Positions 45,863-58,077 of a DNA stretch of 64,000 nucleotides are shown piece after piece. The first letter of the stretch is position 1. Every line of letters begins with the position of its first letter. A model generated the notes under the pieces. That model saw nothing but the letters and a program-made list of their open reading frames with translations. It had not been told where the DNA came from and did not search any database. The translations under genes and the position numbers were made by a program. The stretch is from Brienomyrus brachyistius (lineage: Eukaryota; Chordata; Actinopteri; Osteoglossiformes; Mormyridae), in the NCBI RefSeq assembly GCF_023856365.1, contig NC_064536.1, forward strand, positions 39,935,276 to 39,999,275, read 5' to 3'.

Positions 45863-47654
45863 TGCACATGAGCATGAATATACATTTACTGAAAAAACAT
45901 ATTTATTAAAATAACTAAGGCTTTATTCTGTCAAAAACAATTTTTAAATAATTCTAGTAGATAAATGGGGTCGTTATAGTGAATCTGTAGTCTCCCTGCA
46001 TAGTGGATGACTGCTGACACTGTTGAATTTGAACTATGTTTCATTAACTATCAAACAGTCTGCAGCTCCGTTACCGTTGTCAACTTAGCATTGTACTCCA
46101 GCAAGCATCTCAGATCAAGCTTGTAGATTATATAAGCTGGGGCCGTGGGCACCTTGTAGGATGTCTTTATTAAAATAACTAAGACCTTATTCTTTAAAGT
46201 TTTTAATGTGTATTTGCAGCATGGTGCTAAATGCAGCTTACTGGTTCCTATTAAATATAATTAAATAATCATGTACACCTTCTTTAAATATAATTAAATA
46301 ATCATGTACACCTTCTTTAAAATAACAAGACTATATCCTAAATTCTTACACCCCTGCCTGATTCCACAGTTCCTACCCCACACTTATGTGGCCCCCCTCC
46401 CACCCTTCCATGACTTGTGAGATAAGAAAAGCAGACTTCTGCCTGCCTGGTCGGTCATTTCTAGCTGCTATTTAGGTTCTTCCTCAAATCCTGTTGCCTA
46501 AATGACTTATATTCCACTCATATTAATTTAAATCAAAACAATCCTTATACATTTTAATAAAAAACGTGAACTATATATGTTTGGTGTTTTTTTGATTGAG
46601 CAAACTCTTTTGTGTTTTTGTGTGCGTGTCCGATACAACTGTAGTTTGTATCAACTTTTTTAAGTTTGACCTCCGGGGTGTGTGTTTGTCCGCATGCGCG
46701 TGAATAAACATTTACTGAAAAATGTATTTATTAAAATAACTAAGACTTTATTCTGTCAAAGTTTTAAAAAATGTGTTTTGATGCATGTCACTAAATGCTG
46801 CTTAATAGTACCTAACCGGGGCTGCTCCCCCAGAGACAGTTGCTAGTCCATTTATTCTTTTAAAGACTACTGATTCCAATTTGGTGCCATATGCTTTTAT
46901 CTTGTAGGCCGTAGGATAGCTCCATTTCTACCAGCTATAGGCCATGGTACGTCTGGGCTATTATGCTTAAATTCTTTATTAATTAGCGTTGGCTATGTGC
47001 TTTATAACACTGCTGATTCAGGTCTCTTGTAGATTTTCTCTTGACCGGTCAGCGCAGTCTCTCTCTTGTACATAGAAAAAACAGAGAATACCTATTATTA
47101 GAATGTTATTTTTAATTTAATTTAATTTAATTTAATTTAATTAATTAGCATTTTTATCACGCAAATAAAAGAAATAATATACTCACCGGGTAAGGCCTGG
47201 ATGAACCTCTTTGGCTGGCAGGAAGGGTAAGACCTCGAAGATACTTGTGCCTCTACCCTAGGAGGAAAAGGCCCCTCTCCCCGCTCGCCGAGGGTCTCCC
47301 CAGGTGCAGTCATATCGTTTCTCTATTAAGCACTGGGAGTCGAGGTGTCCAACTTGATGTATGGCCCGAGACGTTAGAGACGACCTTCAAAAGTATGGCC
47401 CCATACGCTGTTGTAATACGCTTGCGTGTCTTTACTAGATTATTTAATTGTAATTAACCAGGTGCACTCATATCTGTACTTGTGCGAGGTCATATACGGG
47501 GAACAAAGCTTCAAACTGATTTTACTGGGGGTGCATGTATGGCCCAAGTCGATAGAGACGGCCTTCAAAAGTGTGGCACCATACGCTGATGTAATACAAA
47601 CGCCTGCGTGAGGAAGAAACACACATACATTGTCAAAACTAGCGCCAAGCGTTT

Positions 47655-47975
47655 TTATTGGACGACAGACCCTCCACCTCCTCCTCCTCTCATTCTTCGC
47701 TCCAACTTTATCATTTTCTCCCAGAGTCTCAGTCTCTCAGAGTTTGTCACAGACTCGCGCAGCGGCACGGCTCTCAGCTCTCCGGCATCAGACTCGCGCC
47801 GCGGCACGGCTCTCAGCTCTCCGGCATCGCTCTCTCCGAGGATTATCCGAGCCCGCGGGGACCTTAGCGCAGTACCGCACCAGACACAGGGTTCTAAGGC
47901 CTTTGCTGATTCTCCAAAGCCCGGGACCTTACCGCGGTACCGTAACACCAGACACGCCGTACGCTCACGCTCCAT
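47655..47975 (-). CDS. 106-codon ORF of the palindrome, right arm
   Basis: Exact mirror of 34070-34390 with an identical translation. Confidence 0.4.
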   Translation of the reverse strand: MERERTACLVLRYRGKVPGFGESAKALEPCVWCGTALRSPRARIILGESDAGELRAVPRRESDAGELRAVPLRESVTNSERLRLWEKMIKLERRMRGGGGGGSVVQ

Positions 47976-48278
47976 CAGGTAACCCACCCCCGCTCGGCCC
48001 CGGCTGTGCCCGACAAAATAATAACTTATTAAAATAACACACACACTCATAAGCACTCTCCAACTTATTAAAATAACACACACACACACTCATAAGCACT
48101 CTCCTCAATATAGCACTCTCCTCAATATAATTTTAAAATAAAATTATAATTAAATAAATCATTAAAAATAATTTATAATAATAATAAATAATAATTAAAA
48201 ATAAATAATAAATAATTTAATAAATAAATAATTTAATAAATAAATAATGAAATAAATAATAAATAAATACAACTCCCG

Positions 48279-48344
48279 TGACGTCACATCGTACCACCAC
48301 AGCCCCGCCTACACAAGCCCCGCCCACAAGTGACCTTTTGACCC
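48279..48344 (-). promoter_or_regulatory. Promoter-like sites at the right TIR tip
   Basis: Mirror image of the left tip: CRE at 48279-48286, two GC boxes, and the DR2-type repeat, facing inward. Confidence 0.5.
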
Positions 48345-48384
48345 GACCTGTCAATTTGATGGATCCGGCATTGTTCCTCTCTCT

Positions 48385-48390
48385 TGTATG
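48385..48390. repeat. Target-site duplication, right of palindrome
   Basis: tgtatg, followed by atgtaaag as in copy 1 after 7736. Confidence 0.85.
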
Positions 48391-48846
48391 ATGTAAAGCC
48401 TCTTTAAATGGGTACAGACTACTTCCGTTTATTGTAATAAGTATCTCATAAATTTGACTTTACACTTTTGCATGGTATTGATAGATTTTGAAAGTTAATT
48501 ACTTAACACAATTCTTATTAAAATTGTTCATTATACAACCTGAATGTCTCAAGGTAGCACATTAGTACAAAAGACGCTGTATGATGTATTATTGTAGCAG
48601 TCAGATGTTATTTTAACCAATGTACAGGTTTACCTTTAATTTAATTCTACAAACATAATCAAAATCACTTGTGAAAAAGACATTTAGTCATTTACTAAGG
48701 CAGATACAACCTGTGGAAGCACAGCTAAAAGCATACCATCACCCATTATAGAGTGACCCATTGTCTTTGTAACTGAGTAATCACAACTAAGTGCAATTTA
48801 CTATAATGAAACTGTACACAGAAACTGTAAAGGCAAAGGTAATTTA
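48391..48846. other. Copy-2 flank resumed after the palindrome
   Basis: Matches 7737-8192 of copy 1 with few changes. No gene seen. Confidence 0.7.
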
Positions 48847-49011
48847 TTATGATGAAATGCTTCCAAAATGCCCAGTGTGCTTCAGCGTTTCTCCTTTTCT
48901 CCAGTCGTCGACAGGTCCTGTGTTTATTAGGTAATCTGTGATGTAGGAGATCCTGAGAATGACTGCTGCTCCAAGGATGATTGGCAGGTGGCTTTTCCCA
49001 GGAACAGCGGG
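48847..49011 (-). CDS. Candidate terminal exon of a small membrane protein, copy 2
   Basis: Same 54-codon exon as 8193-8357 with GAAVILRISYITDYL in the membrane part. The acceptor ctccag is intact. Confidence 0.35.
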   Translation of the reverse strand, partial: PAVPGKSHLPIILGAAVILRISYITDYLINTGPVDDWRKGETLKHTGHFGSISS

Positions 49012-49093
49012 CTGGAGATGTAAAGGTGGGATGGAGAAAATAAAGTGTAGGGGAATACAGAGTACAAACAACCATAAGAAACACACGGCCCAT

Positions 49094-50235
49094 GGCCATA
49101 TGTCCACAAAACAACCACCCGCCCAACCCGAGAGGGAGCCTACAAGGGACTAAGGGGGGCCCAACCCCTGTAAAAGGAGGTCCGCAGAGGGGGGACAGAC
49201 AGCGAGCCCCCCAGTCCCTCCCGCAAGCCCTCCACCGAGGGAAGCGGGTCCAGGGCCAAAGGGCCCCATCAACCGGGAACACTCCCCTGGCGGACGGTCC
49301 CCCCAGCCCGCTCCCCGGCAGGACGGATCACCGCCCACTGTAGCGACCCGGCACGTCCCCCCCCCCTCCCCGACACTGCAGGATGATCTAAGGGAGACCC
49401 ATACAAACAAAGTGCACCATCCCCCCCGCCCCCACCACCAAGGAGCGGACCTGCGTCAACTGGGGAGCGGCAGACCCCCCGCCCAGCCCAGACCGAACCC
49501 TACAATTCGCCTAGAAGGGCTCAGAGCATCCCTAGATACCCTGGACCGCCTGCCAGGGCCCCACCACGGCGCAGCAGAGCCAAGGACCACCCAGCCCGCA
49601 GCCCACAAGAGGAGACGGCCCACACCGGCCAGGGCCGTCTTCTACCTGCCGGGCCACCCCACACGCGCAGGGCCAGAGACAGAGAGTTAGGGGGGACCTC
49701 TCAGCCCCCACTGATTCCCCGTCCCATGTTAATGTGAAGTGTGCATGTACATGTGTGAGAGAGTTGTGTGTTTATGTCTACAATGCATTAAAATTAGTGG
49801 GTGCAGTTCGAGTATGAGGGCCCCACCACTGGCAGATGGCAGAGTCCCCCATCCCCCTCCCTGCACCCCAAGGCCCTAATGTAGCATGGACTGTGTATAT
49901 AACTAAAGTGCAAAAAGCAGGTGAACAGTCGAGGCACGGGCACCCCACCACTGGTAGACGGCAGAACCCCACCTGCCTATACCCACCTCCTCAGCCCTAG
50001 TGTCATGTGGTGTCTAATGTGCAAGTAAAACCTCCCCACTGCCCCTCAAAGCTCTAGTGTTGTATGAAATGTGGTGTCCGGCCCAGGGGAGCAATAAGGG
50101 CGTGCAGGAGTGGGCCCCCCCCGGCACCGGGGCCAGATCCCCGACTGGCCCCGATTAGTCCTCATCCCCGACCCCACACAACCGGCAGGGGCGGCCAACC
50201 GAGGGGGTTCAGGGGCGCCACATTAACAATTGTTA
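49094..50235. repeat. C-rich repeat block, copy 2
   Basis: Copy of 8440-9580; the main differences are in C-run length (for example near 49418, where the long C run of copy 1 is interrupted by at and g). Confidence 0.55.
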
Positions 50236-50383
50236 ATAAACATTCCACTATACATCTCAAAATTTAGCACACTTAATTCATTATCTTTGATACTGTTTCA
50301 AACATTTAATGTTCCCCAAACAGCAGCAGAAGAACCACAGCTTCATCTTCCTTGTATTTTGGCTCTTCTCTGTGTCAAGAGCT

Positions 50384-50728
50384 CTACAAGCTCAACTTTA
50401 CTATTAATTTTCCACCACTTCTACATCTTCTATCTATACCAGACCCACATCTATCTCTACACCGCCAGTTTCCTCTCTGAAGAGTCTCAGAAACAATGCC
50501 AGCATTGCCTATCACTCTCACACCCTCCCCTCCCTTACACCAGTCCATCACACCTCCCAGTCCCCCCATAACCTCCCCAGCCTGGACAGTGGGGGGTGTC
50601 GCTGGTGAGCACTCCTCCAAACCTTTCCTCTCTCCCCAGTCGATCACCTCGTCCCACAGGTCCCAGGCTCCCCAGTGCTGGTCGTTGGTCCAGGAAACAG
50701 CTTTCGGAATTTTCATTCTGGTTAACAT
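50384..50728 (-). CDS. Tryptophan-rich ORF of unknown function, copy 2
   Basis: Copy of 9723-10067 with SWTNDQHWGAWDLWDE. Whether it is coding is uncertain. Confidence 0.25.
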   Translation of the reverse strand: MLTRMKIPKAVSWTNDQHWGAWDLWDEVIDWGERKGLEECSPATPPTVQAGEVMGGLGGVMDWCKGGEGVRVIGNAGIVSETLQRGNWRCRDRCGSGIDRRCRSGGKLIVKLSL

Positions 50729-50738
50729 AATTAACTAG

Positions 50739-51099
50739 CCGTCTGTGATACTCTCAAAGCCAAACTAGACACTGTATTTTCAACGTACTCCAGACATTTG
50801 CTAAATGCTATTCACCAAGAATGTCTATGGAAAGGGATGGAGCCTTCATTAGCTGCTCGTGGCATCGAGGCTACTCCGATAGAAGCGGCCAAATTGCTAA
50901 AACTGTTTCACAACCTATACAGTAACGCTGGCGAAATCAGGACGCTGCTTCGGTACGTTATAACATCGCCATGGTAATGAACCCAGCAAACGGTTAATCT
51001 TACTTCAACAACATGGGACATTTAAAAAGTAAACGTATAAGGGCTCTTTTCAGAATAACATCTTCAGATGAAACGCATTACGACAGACCGGATGAGTAA
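50739..51099 (+). CDS. Two-exon C-terminal gene fragment, copy 2 (open)
   Basis: Exon 1 is 50739-50952 (acceptor taactag, donor gtacgt); a 101-bp intron follows; exon 2 is 51054-51099 (acceptor ctcttttcag), ending TAA. Joined, the frame stays open for about 85 codons. It includes STYSRHLLNAIHQECLW, GIEATPIEAAKLLKLFHNLY, SNAGEIRTLLR and the tail SSDETHYDRPDE. Predicted as amphipathic helices with an acidic end. I do not recognise the family. Stops lie just outside both exon borders, so the open frame matches the splice sites exactly. The remaining exons are missing or lie beyond the repeat block. Confidence 0.5.
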
Positions 51100-51415
51100 A
51101 ACCAATCATATCAACCATAAGGCTTGTTGTTTTTAAGTTTAACACAATTATTTTCTCTTACAATTTAAATATAAACAATCACATTACGAAAAATGGCCAC
51201 AGCATCTACAGTTTAAGCTACTAATTTTAAATATATTTCAATTATATTTTGCGGCAATATTTGCATGAACTATATCACGACATACAATGAAATATATAAT
51301 TAACTATGCTAACAAAACATAATCTGAAGAAATAGCAAGAAACATACGAAGAGATGCTTCTCACCGCTGCGCCATCGCTCTGTCAGAAAGTTTATGTTCA
51401 AACTGCACTGATTTT

Positions 51416-51670
51416 GTTTCTATGGAAACCAGCGAAATTTTTCATTGGTCGAAAGGATGAAGATATGTACTGACGCCATTTTCAACGAATGAAAACGAGA
51501 ATTAATTGTCAGGGCGGGACGAATTTGAAGGTGAACCAATCAATAGTAGTATGTTTAGCTCGTGCTTGTTTTGGCTGAGCGTGATTGGATTTGTTGATCT
51601 AACCGCCTTCAAGCCCGTAAACCATGTATCTACTTGTCAATGGGAAACCACGCAGTTCTGTCTATAAATA
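51416..51670. promoter_or_regulatory. Promoter-like block (copy 2)
   Basis: Same X-box (51416-51429), CCAAT boxes and tataaata (51663-51670) as in copy 1, with almost no change. Confidence 0.4.
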
Positions 51671-52699
51671 CTGACTGTAATTTTTTTATGAGATTATGTC
51701 TTTGCTACGCAGTATTACGGTAATGCGTAATACCGCGATGTTTGGGGTGCCCCGCTGTTTTTTTTCCATAGCTGACGAACGCAATTAGCATTTTAGCCAC
51801 GTTGGTAGGTACGCTTTTGAGAAAGAACACTATAGTTCTTGTTATTCACATTCTGTGTCCTGGTGTTTTTAATTTCTCATAATGTGAACAATGATATGTC
51901 ATATACAAGTTTTTTGAGAGACTAAATTTTGGTTTGATTTATAATTTATTTAATGGTAAATAAAGTTCTTATATAGCCATTTTAGAATTAGTGCAGTCTT
52001 TCGTTTAGAATTAGCGCAATATTCTTAAAAACTGCATGTTCAAACCAAACGCCATGCCATAATAACTGCTTTACAGATACAGATGGAGGGTATACTGTAG
52101 GTAGGCCTGTTTGTGTGTGTGTGCGCGCGCGTTTGGGTGGGTGGTTATGTACATAGTGCTATAAAAACATGTTATTTTGACTTTGTAGGGACATGTTTTC
52201 GGTCCCGAAAGTAAGATACTGAATTTTATTAAATTCTGTGAATGCAGTCAAATGAATAATTCAAAAAGTCTTGCATTTTGTTTGGTTGCTTACTGTTACT
52301 GCTTGGTAACTACTGCAATGTTTAAGGTTGCCATAGTTAGGATTGGGGTTACGCCCATACAAATGAATGGAGAATCCCCACAAAGATTCAAATACCTACT
52401 CTGTGTGTGTGTGTGGATTAGGTGTATATTACATTGTGGGGACCAAATGTCCTCCACAATGTGACAAAAACCTGTTATTTTGATGTTTTGGGGGGCATTT
52501 TCAGGTACTCACAAAGATCTGTAAATACAGTCAAAAAACTAAAAATACCAAAAGTCTTGTATTTGGTTTGGTTACATATGGTTAAGGTTAGGGGTTGGTA
52601 GGGGTTAAAGTTGTCATGTTGGGATTACAGTTTTCCCCATAGAAATGAATGGAGAGTCCCCACGAAGATATGATTACACAGCTGTATGTGTGTGTGTGT

Positions 52700-53125
52700 T
52701 GTGTGTGGTATCAGATCAGTCCCTGAGAGTTCAGTAGTCAGGCGCCATGTTTCTGAGTCTGGTTGTGGAGGCCTGAATGCTTTTCCAGATGCCAGAGTGA
52801 AAAGATTATGTGAGGGGTGGGTGCGGTCATCCACAATGTTGGTGGCTTTGCGGATGGAGCGTGTGATGTGAATGTCCATGATGGAGGGGAGAGAGACTCT
52901 AATAATCTTCTCAGCTATCCTCACTATCCGCTGGTCTTATGATCTGAGGCGAGGCAGTTCCCAAATCAGACCGTGATGCAGCTGCTCAGGATGCTCTCAG
53001 TAGTTCCCCAGTAAAATGTTGTGAGGATGGGAGATGGACTTTTCTCAGCTTCCGCTGAAAGTAGAGGTGCTGCTGTGCTTTCTTGACTATGGAGCCTGTG
53101 TTGAGACAAACTTGTGTGTTGTTTT
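52700..53125 (-). pseudogene. L2/jockey-type LINE C-terminal relic, copy 2
   Basis: Copy of 12060-12480 with the same diagnostic stretches. Confidence 0.75.
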
Positions 53126-54741
53126 TGTTTGTCACATAGTGTAAAAATTGCCTAAGGAATCAAAAATGTGGTTCCATGGGGTTCCAGACAGTGACCTTTT
53201 TTGGAGACAGTGAGACTAAATTTTATACCTAGGTGCACCAGTTATGACATTGGTCAGGTAGGCTGTGGTCTGTTAGTTGGTGACAAGTGGCTGGTGATCC
53301 ATGCAACCCAAGCAGAAGTGAGCAGAACTTGTATCAGCCAAATAGACAGGAGAAAGCGGATTTTTCATTGGACTTCAGGACTCCTGAGTAACAGATAAAG
53401 ACAGAGAAACAGCAAAGTTATGGAGAATCAGGAAGTAAGTGCCAGTCTGCGCAGATCTGAGGTCAGTGAGACACACATAAGGCTCCTCTGATGCTCCTCT
53501 TCATCCGCTGATGGGCCTCCAGGTGAGAATCACAAATCAAACATAATAACAACTGACACAAAGGCCTGAGGTCAGACCCTCTGTATGCAGCACACAGTGT
53601 GTCTGCAGTCTCACCCTCACATCGTGTATGATGACATTTCTGCTTTTTAGATTAAGTGCCTGTCTGAGAATAACTTCTGCATCATGCTAATTATTTAGCT
53701 GTTTCGTGCTCACGGGCAAAAGAAAAATGAGGATTAAGTTAAATATATCAGAAATAAATTTCTAATGTGGCTCAAGGCCACAGTAAAGTGGACCATCACA
53801 TCAAGTAAGTACAAAACAGCCTTTACTAATACGCTAAGGGTTAAAACAACATATAAGATGTGCATAATCTGACAGTATATCAGCGTGAGAGCAAGGCTGG
53901 CCCTGGAAGTGGTGTGCATGCAATGGCAGAGCAAAGTTAGAGACACCCGCTAAAAACTTTCATTTCATCTCACTTGCTCCTTTCTTCTTTTTCCTTCTTT
54001 TTTTCCCTCCTAATATGTCCATCCTCTTCGGCCAGCTCACCCACTGCAATACTTTACGGGTTAAAAATGAAATAAATAAATTTTTTAAATTTAAAAAATG
54101 AAATCGATCAACATGAGAGGCCTATACAGAGTTTATAGAACCCCTCATGGTAAAGCAAACATGTTTGTCACAGCAGTGCATTCAGACCATGATTCTGCTA
54201 AAGCTGCCGGACAGGACAAAGGGAAAAAAAAAGAAGAAGGTGGGGGTCAGTGCAGCAGTGGGTAGTTCAGGTCCAGAATGTAAAAATCCAGACCAAGATT
54301 TAGTTTCAACCAAACAGCTGAGTACTCTGTATCAGTGTCATTCTTAAAGTCGTGTTTCAACTTCTGGCAAAGTTCTCCCAGGAGCCTATCTCTGTTGTAT
54401 GTACAGTCGGCATGTAATTCATTCCTGCCCAGATCCCTGACAAACAGTTGGAGGCAGAATTACTTGTTATCAGAGTATGTGAATTTTTACACACACCAGC
54501 AGCTGTGACAGAATAAGATATTTCCTTTATACTGCTGCCACATAGTGGACACAAAGAAGACTGCAGTCAATTCTAAAATCAGTCGGTCAACATGCTACCA
54601 CCACAGACTATAATCGGGAAGTGATCAAACTTCATGGAACAATATGAATATAAACAAACAGATGTAGTAAGTATATTGTGCAAAATGTATCTTCATCTTA
54701 ACTACGCTGAATGGTGGAGTCCCAGAGTAAGTGATCCTCAC

Positions 54742-54781
54742 CTGGAGGCCCATCAGTGAAGAAGAGGATGAAGAGGAGCAT
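54742..54781 (-). CDS. Receptor leader exon, copy 2
   Basis: Identical in coding sequence to 14099-14138. Here the next minus-strand Ig exons downstream (20695-18859) are separated by the palindrome and the L1, so it is unlikely to serve them. Its broken inverted partner is near 53491-53523. Confidence 0.5.
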
Positions 54782-57267
54782 CAGAGGAGCCTTATGTGTG
54801 TATCGCTGACCTCAGATCTGTGGAGACTGACACTCACTTCCTGACTCTCCTTAACCTCACTGCCTCCCTTTTTGTGGGTTTTAAATGTTTTAAAAATCAT
54901 CCATCTATCTTTGATTTTCATAAACTGTTTGTGCACTGATGCATTTCCTGTCTATTTCTTGTCTGTTAAAAGGAAAACAGTTTGATGCTGCTGTTGTCCT
55001 GCTCTTACCAGGAATAAATATTTTGATTTCATCTAGAATCTTATCATTTTAGAAACATGATTTCATAGCAAAATTATTGATAGCTGGTCTTCACAGTGAA
55101 TCATTCATGCTCACAGAGTTTAAACTACAAACAAATTAATCAAATAAGTCTAGTTCTTTTCTAAACTGTTACTTCCTCATATTGCAAATGAGCAAAGAGC
55201 AGTGAAATCAGACTTATTCTGAAAAGCAGAAAAGTCGTCATACAGGATGTGAGTGTGAGACTCTGCAGAAACACTGTGTGCTACATACAGAGGGTCTGAC
55301 CTCAGGCCTTTGTTTCAGTCTTTATTATGTTTTATACAGTTTTAAAATGTCACTGCAGTAGGTCCTTTTCATATGTGTGGATCAGCACAAATCAAGAGGT
55401 CCGTTAGGAAGGTGTCTGTATGACAGGGGTGGGGGTATCCTGGGGGGGGGGATGGGTGGGGGCAAAGTCAGGTAATTCACTTCATCTGGGTCTTATCAGC
55501 AGTCCTGTGTTTCTCTCAGCACCACAATGATGTTTCACACATAATGGGGTCCGTGGGCCTCCTCAGTTATATTCAGGCTTTCAAGGTTCTTCAATCATAA
55601 AAAGTCACATGGATCTGACACTCTGACACTGTTATATTAATTTGTTTAAATTCATTGAAAATACTATATATTACAGCTAGTATTTGGATCCGTCTGCTCT
55701 TTATCCGTTCCTCACTAGCATACCTGGGTCTCTGTGCAGTGCTTTCCGGAAGCATCAGAACCATTCATAAGGGAATCTATGTGTGGCTGCCCTCTAGTGG
55801 ATACACAAAATTCGGCTACTTAAGTAGCTTGACTATATTTCCCTCCTAGTTTAGTTTAGTTCCTAATTTAATTTAACAGATGAAACTGAAGGCAGAGCTG
55901 GAAATTAGTTTAGTCATGACTTCAGAAGTTACGCTGACAAGGGATTCTGTACAATCAGAGATGAAGCTGCTGGATGGGCTGGTCATCGCCTGCTTTTTCT
56001 GACTGATGTAGGTCTGAATGTAAAGTTACAAACTGCTTAATGTGTATCAATCTGTTTTATAATGTTCACACAAAAAAGTGCTTTTAATGTGTCTGCACCT
56101 TGTATCTCCCACAATGTGCTTCTGCATTTGATATCTTCTTGACTTGGGGATAAAGAGATTTAACTGGATGGATTTTACTTTTGTGAAGCACTACAGTCCA
56201 AAGCTGAACTGATTGTTCAAAGCTTTTTGGTTTTTAAGCAAAACTACTTCATTTAATTTATCTGAAACCCACTTTGCGCCTTTCTAGACTCAACAAAGCA
56301 TCATTGCCAACAAAATAAGTGAGTTACAGTTAAATCAGGTAAAGAAGTTTCATTTGGAATTTACTGATCCAGGTTTTCAGCACCACGGACAGCAACTAGA
56401 CTTACTGTCATTTAATGGGAGTGAAAGCAGAAACCAATAGATCACACAGGGATATTTTCATTTGATGGTGTCTTTCTTTTTACTTTTGATATGCCGTCTT
56501 CCTCCTTAGCTGATATGTGAGGCTGCTGTCAGCTGAGACAAGCTGGTGTGATTTTACGCAGAGTGATAAGTGGGCGGTCCTGTTTTCGTGTGTTACATTT
56601 TCATTTGATGTTGGCCAATATGTATGTGGTACTGTTTCCTCCTTAACTGATATGCACAGGCTGTTGTTAGCAGAGACAAGCTGGTATATTTGTACCGCAG
56701 ATTGAAAAGTGGGCGTTCCCGATTACATCACTCTTTTAAAGAGTCCCTGATTGGTGGGCTCTGACGAGGAGGGGTGACCTAAAAACTCCAAACCATTTAT
56801 CCATCCATCCATCCATCCATTTTCCAAACCGCTTATCCTACTGGGTCGTGGGGGGTCCGGAGCCTATCCCGGAAGCAATGGGCACGGGAACAACCCTGGA
56901 TGGGGGGCCAGCCCATCGCAGCCAAACCATTTAAGTTTGTGAAATTCATTTTTAATAATTACCAATTTCAGAAAAATATGAAATGTTTTGTAAAGTATCA
57001 ATTTATTAATCATGTATTTAAACAAATAATGACCAGTATAAAAGACACATACAAAACTGTACAAAAGTCTTGGGCTGTCGAAGAAAATGATGTTCAAATG
57101 ATCTTCATCTTGGTCTAGAATTATAATATTTTGTCCGTCAAAGTGTGGCAGCCCAGTCATTTCAAAATCTCATCTAAAGTTAGTAAAACATTTGCACCAA
57201 CCATCCAATAGACCTATATCTTTTTATAACACAACTCCTATGGCTAATCAATGCATCATTAACATTT

Positions 57268-57534
57268 TGTCATGGGAGACGGCAGCGATCGCGGGCAGGC
57301 GGGTAAGAAGCAGGCAGACAGCCGAGAATCAGGGCAAACGAGGGGTTTAATCTCAGGGACGAGGGCACGAACATCAACTGACATCAATGACGGACAAAGG
57401 ACTCGGGTAAGACACGGACTGAAATACACAGGACTGAGCAAATTAACTAGATACAGCTGGGTACAATCGGGAGAAAACACGTGGGTAATCAGGGGGCGTG
57501 GCACACAGGAGGAGCGGACGAGCCGGGCATGACG
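57268..57534 (-). mobile_element. Solo LTR, copy 3
   Basis: Same insertion and same CATTT duplication (57263-57267 and 57535-57539). The right terminal TGACA has mutated to TGACG. Presence at one site in all three copies means the insertion predates the array. Confidence 0.85.
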
Positions 57535-58077
57535 CATTTGTTTAATTTAATTAATTAATTAAGTGAGCTGGTGGCAGAATTTAACAAATACATGGAATGG
57601 CTGGGGTGCCCCTGAGGAGAGGTTTAGGATCCAAAGCGTGGTTCACCTAGCGATCCAACAAGGCATCAGTAACTTTATGGAGAAAAGAAGAAATTCTTGT
57701 TAGTTTTTATTGTGTCACTTTTAATTTGCATATATTTTTATGATAATTGTGTTTTTGTTCTGAGCAAATATACACAACCCAATTAAATAGCATTAAACGT
57801 TTTCTTTGATGGCCCAAGACTTTTGTATAGTACCATATTTTTTCAGAATCAAGAGACAATTTAATAAAAACCAGTCTTACCTTCACAAGATAACGATTAT
57901 TAAACATTAACCAGCAGGTGGCAGCAAAGCACTTGTGAATAAGTGGCCAATACGTGGTTGTACAGGTTGCCAGCAGATAATCATCCCCTCTGTTTAACTG
58001 ACTCTCATGCTATGACTGTACAGACTGAGCAGGGCCGAGTGAGAGAGGCCTCACTGCAGTTAGCATAACCGTTTATT

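Larger units (their letters stand above)
33661..48384. mobile_element. 14.7-kb palindromic transposable element, Polinton/Maverick-like ends
   Basis: Position x pairs with about 82045-x over almost the whole length, giving arms of about 7.1 kb and a 0.47-kb centre. It starts AGAGAGAGGAACAATGCC and ends with the exact reverse complement. It is flanked by tgtatg on both sides (33655-33660 and 48385-48390), and copy 1 has a single tgtacg at the same place, so it arrived by insertion. Polintons are known for 6-bp duplications, AG-type termini and long inverted repeats, but I find none of their genes. IS3EU or Dada elements (6-7 bp duplications) are alternatives. Arms differ by only rare single-base changes (for example near 38555/43490 and 39207/42839) and repeat lengths. 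Confidence 0.8.
41258..48384. repeat. Right inverted arm of the palindrome
   Basis: Reverse complement of 33661-40788. Contains, in mirrored order, the inner module (41258-41870), 88-codon ORF, CpG-rich patch, direct repeats, second inner module (45290-45862), unit pair, 106-codon ORF, AT tract and TIR tip. Confidence 0.9.
16452..57096. repeat. Tandem segmental duplication, copy 2 (expanded)
   Basis: Same order of landmarks as copy 1 (solo LTR, receptor exons, L2, Gypsy relic, C-rich block, leader exons). It is lengthened by a 5.7-kb L1, about 0.9 kb in an Ig exon (an LTR-type piece plus a duplicated exon segment), a 3.2-kb block with L2 and Tc1 remains, and the 14.7-kb palindrome. Outside the insertions, copies 1 and 2 differ only by scattered substitutions and short indels. 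Confidence 0.95.

Noticed and set aside
33661..48384. Palindrome as an assembly fold-back artefact
   Set aside because: An artefact would not end exactly at a 6-bp duplication with an empty site elsewhere, nor have an asymmetric repeat centre and real single-base differences between arms. It still deserves long-read support.
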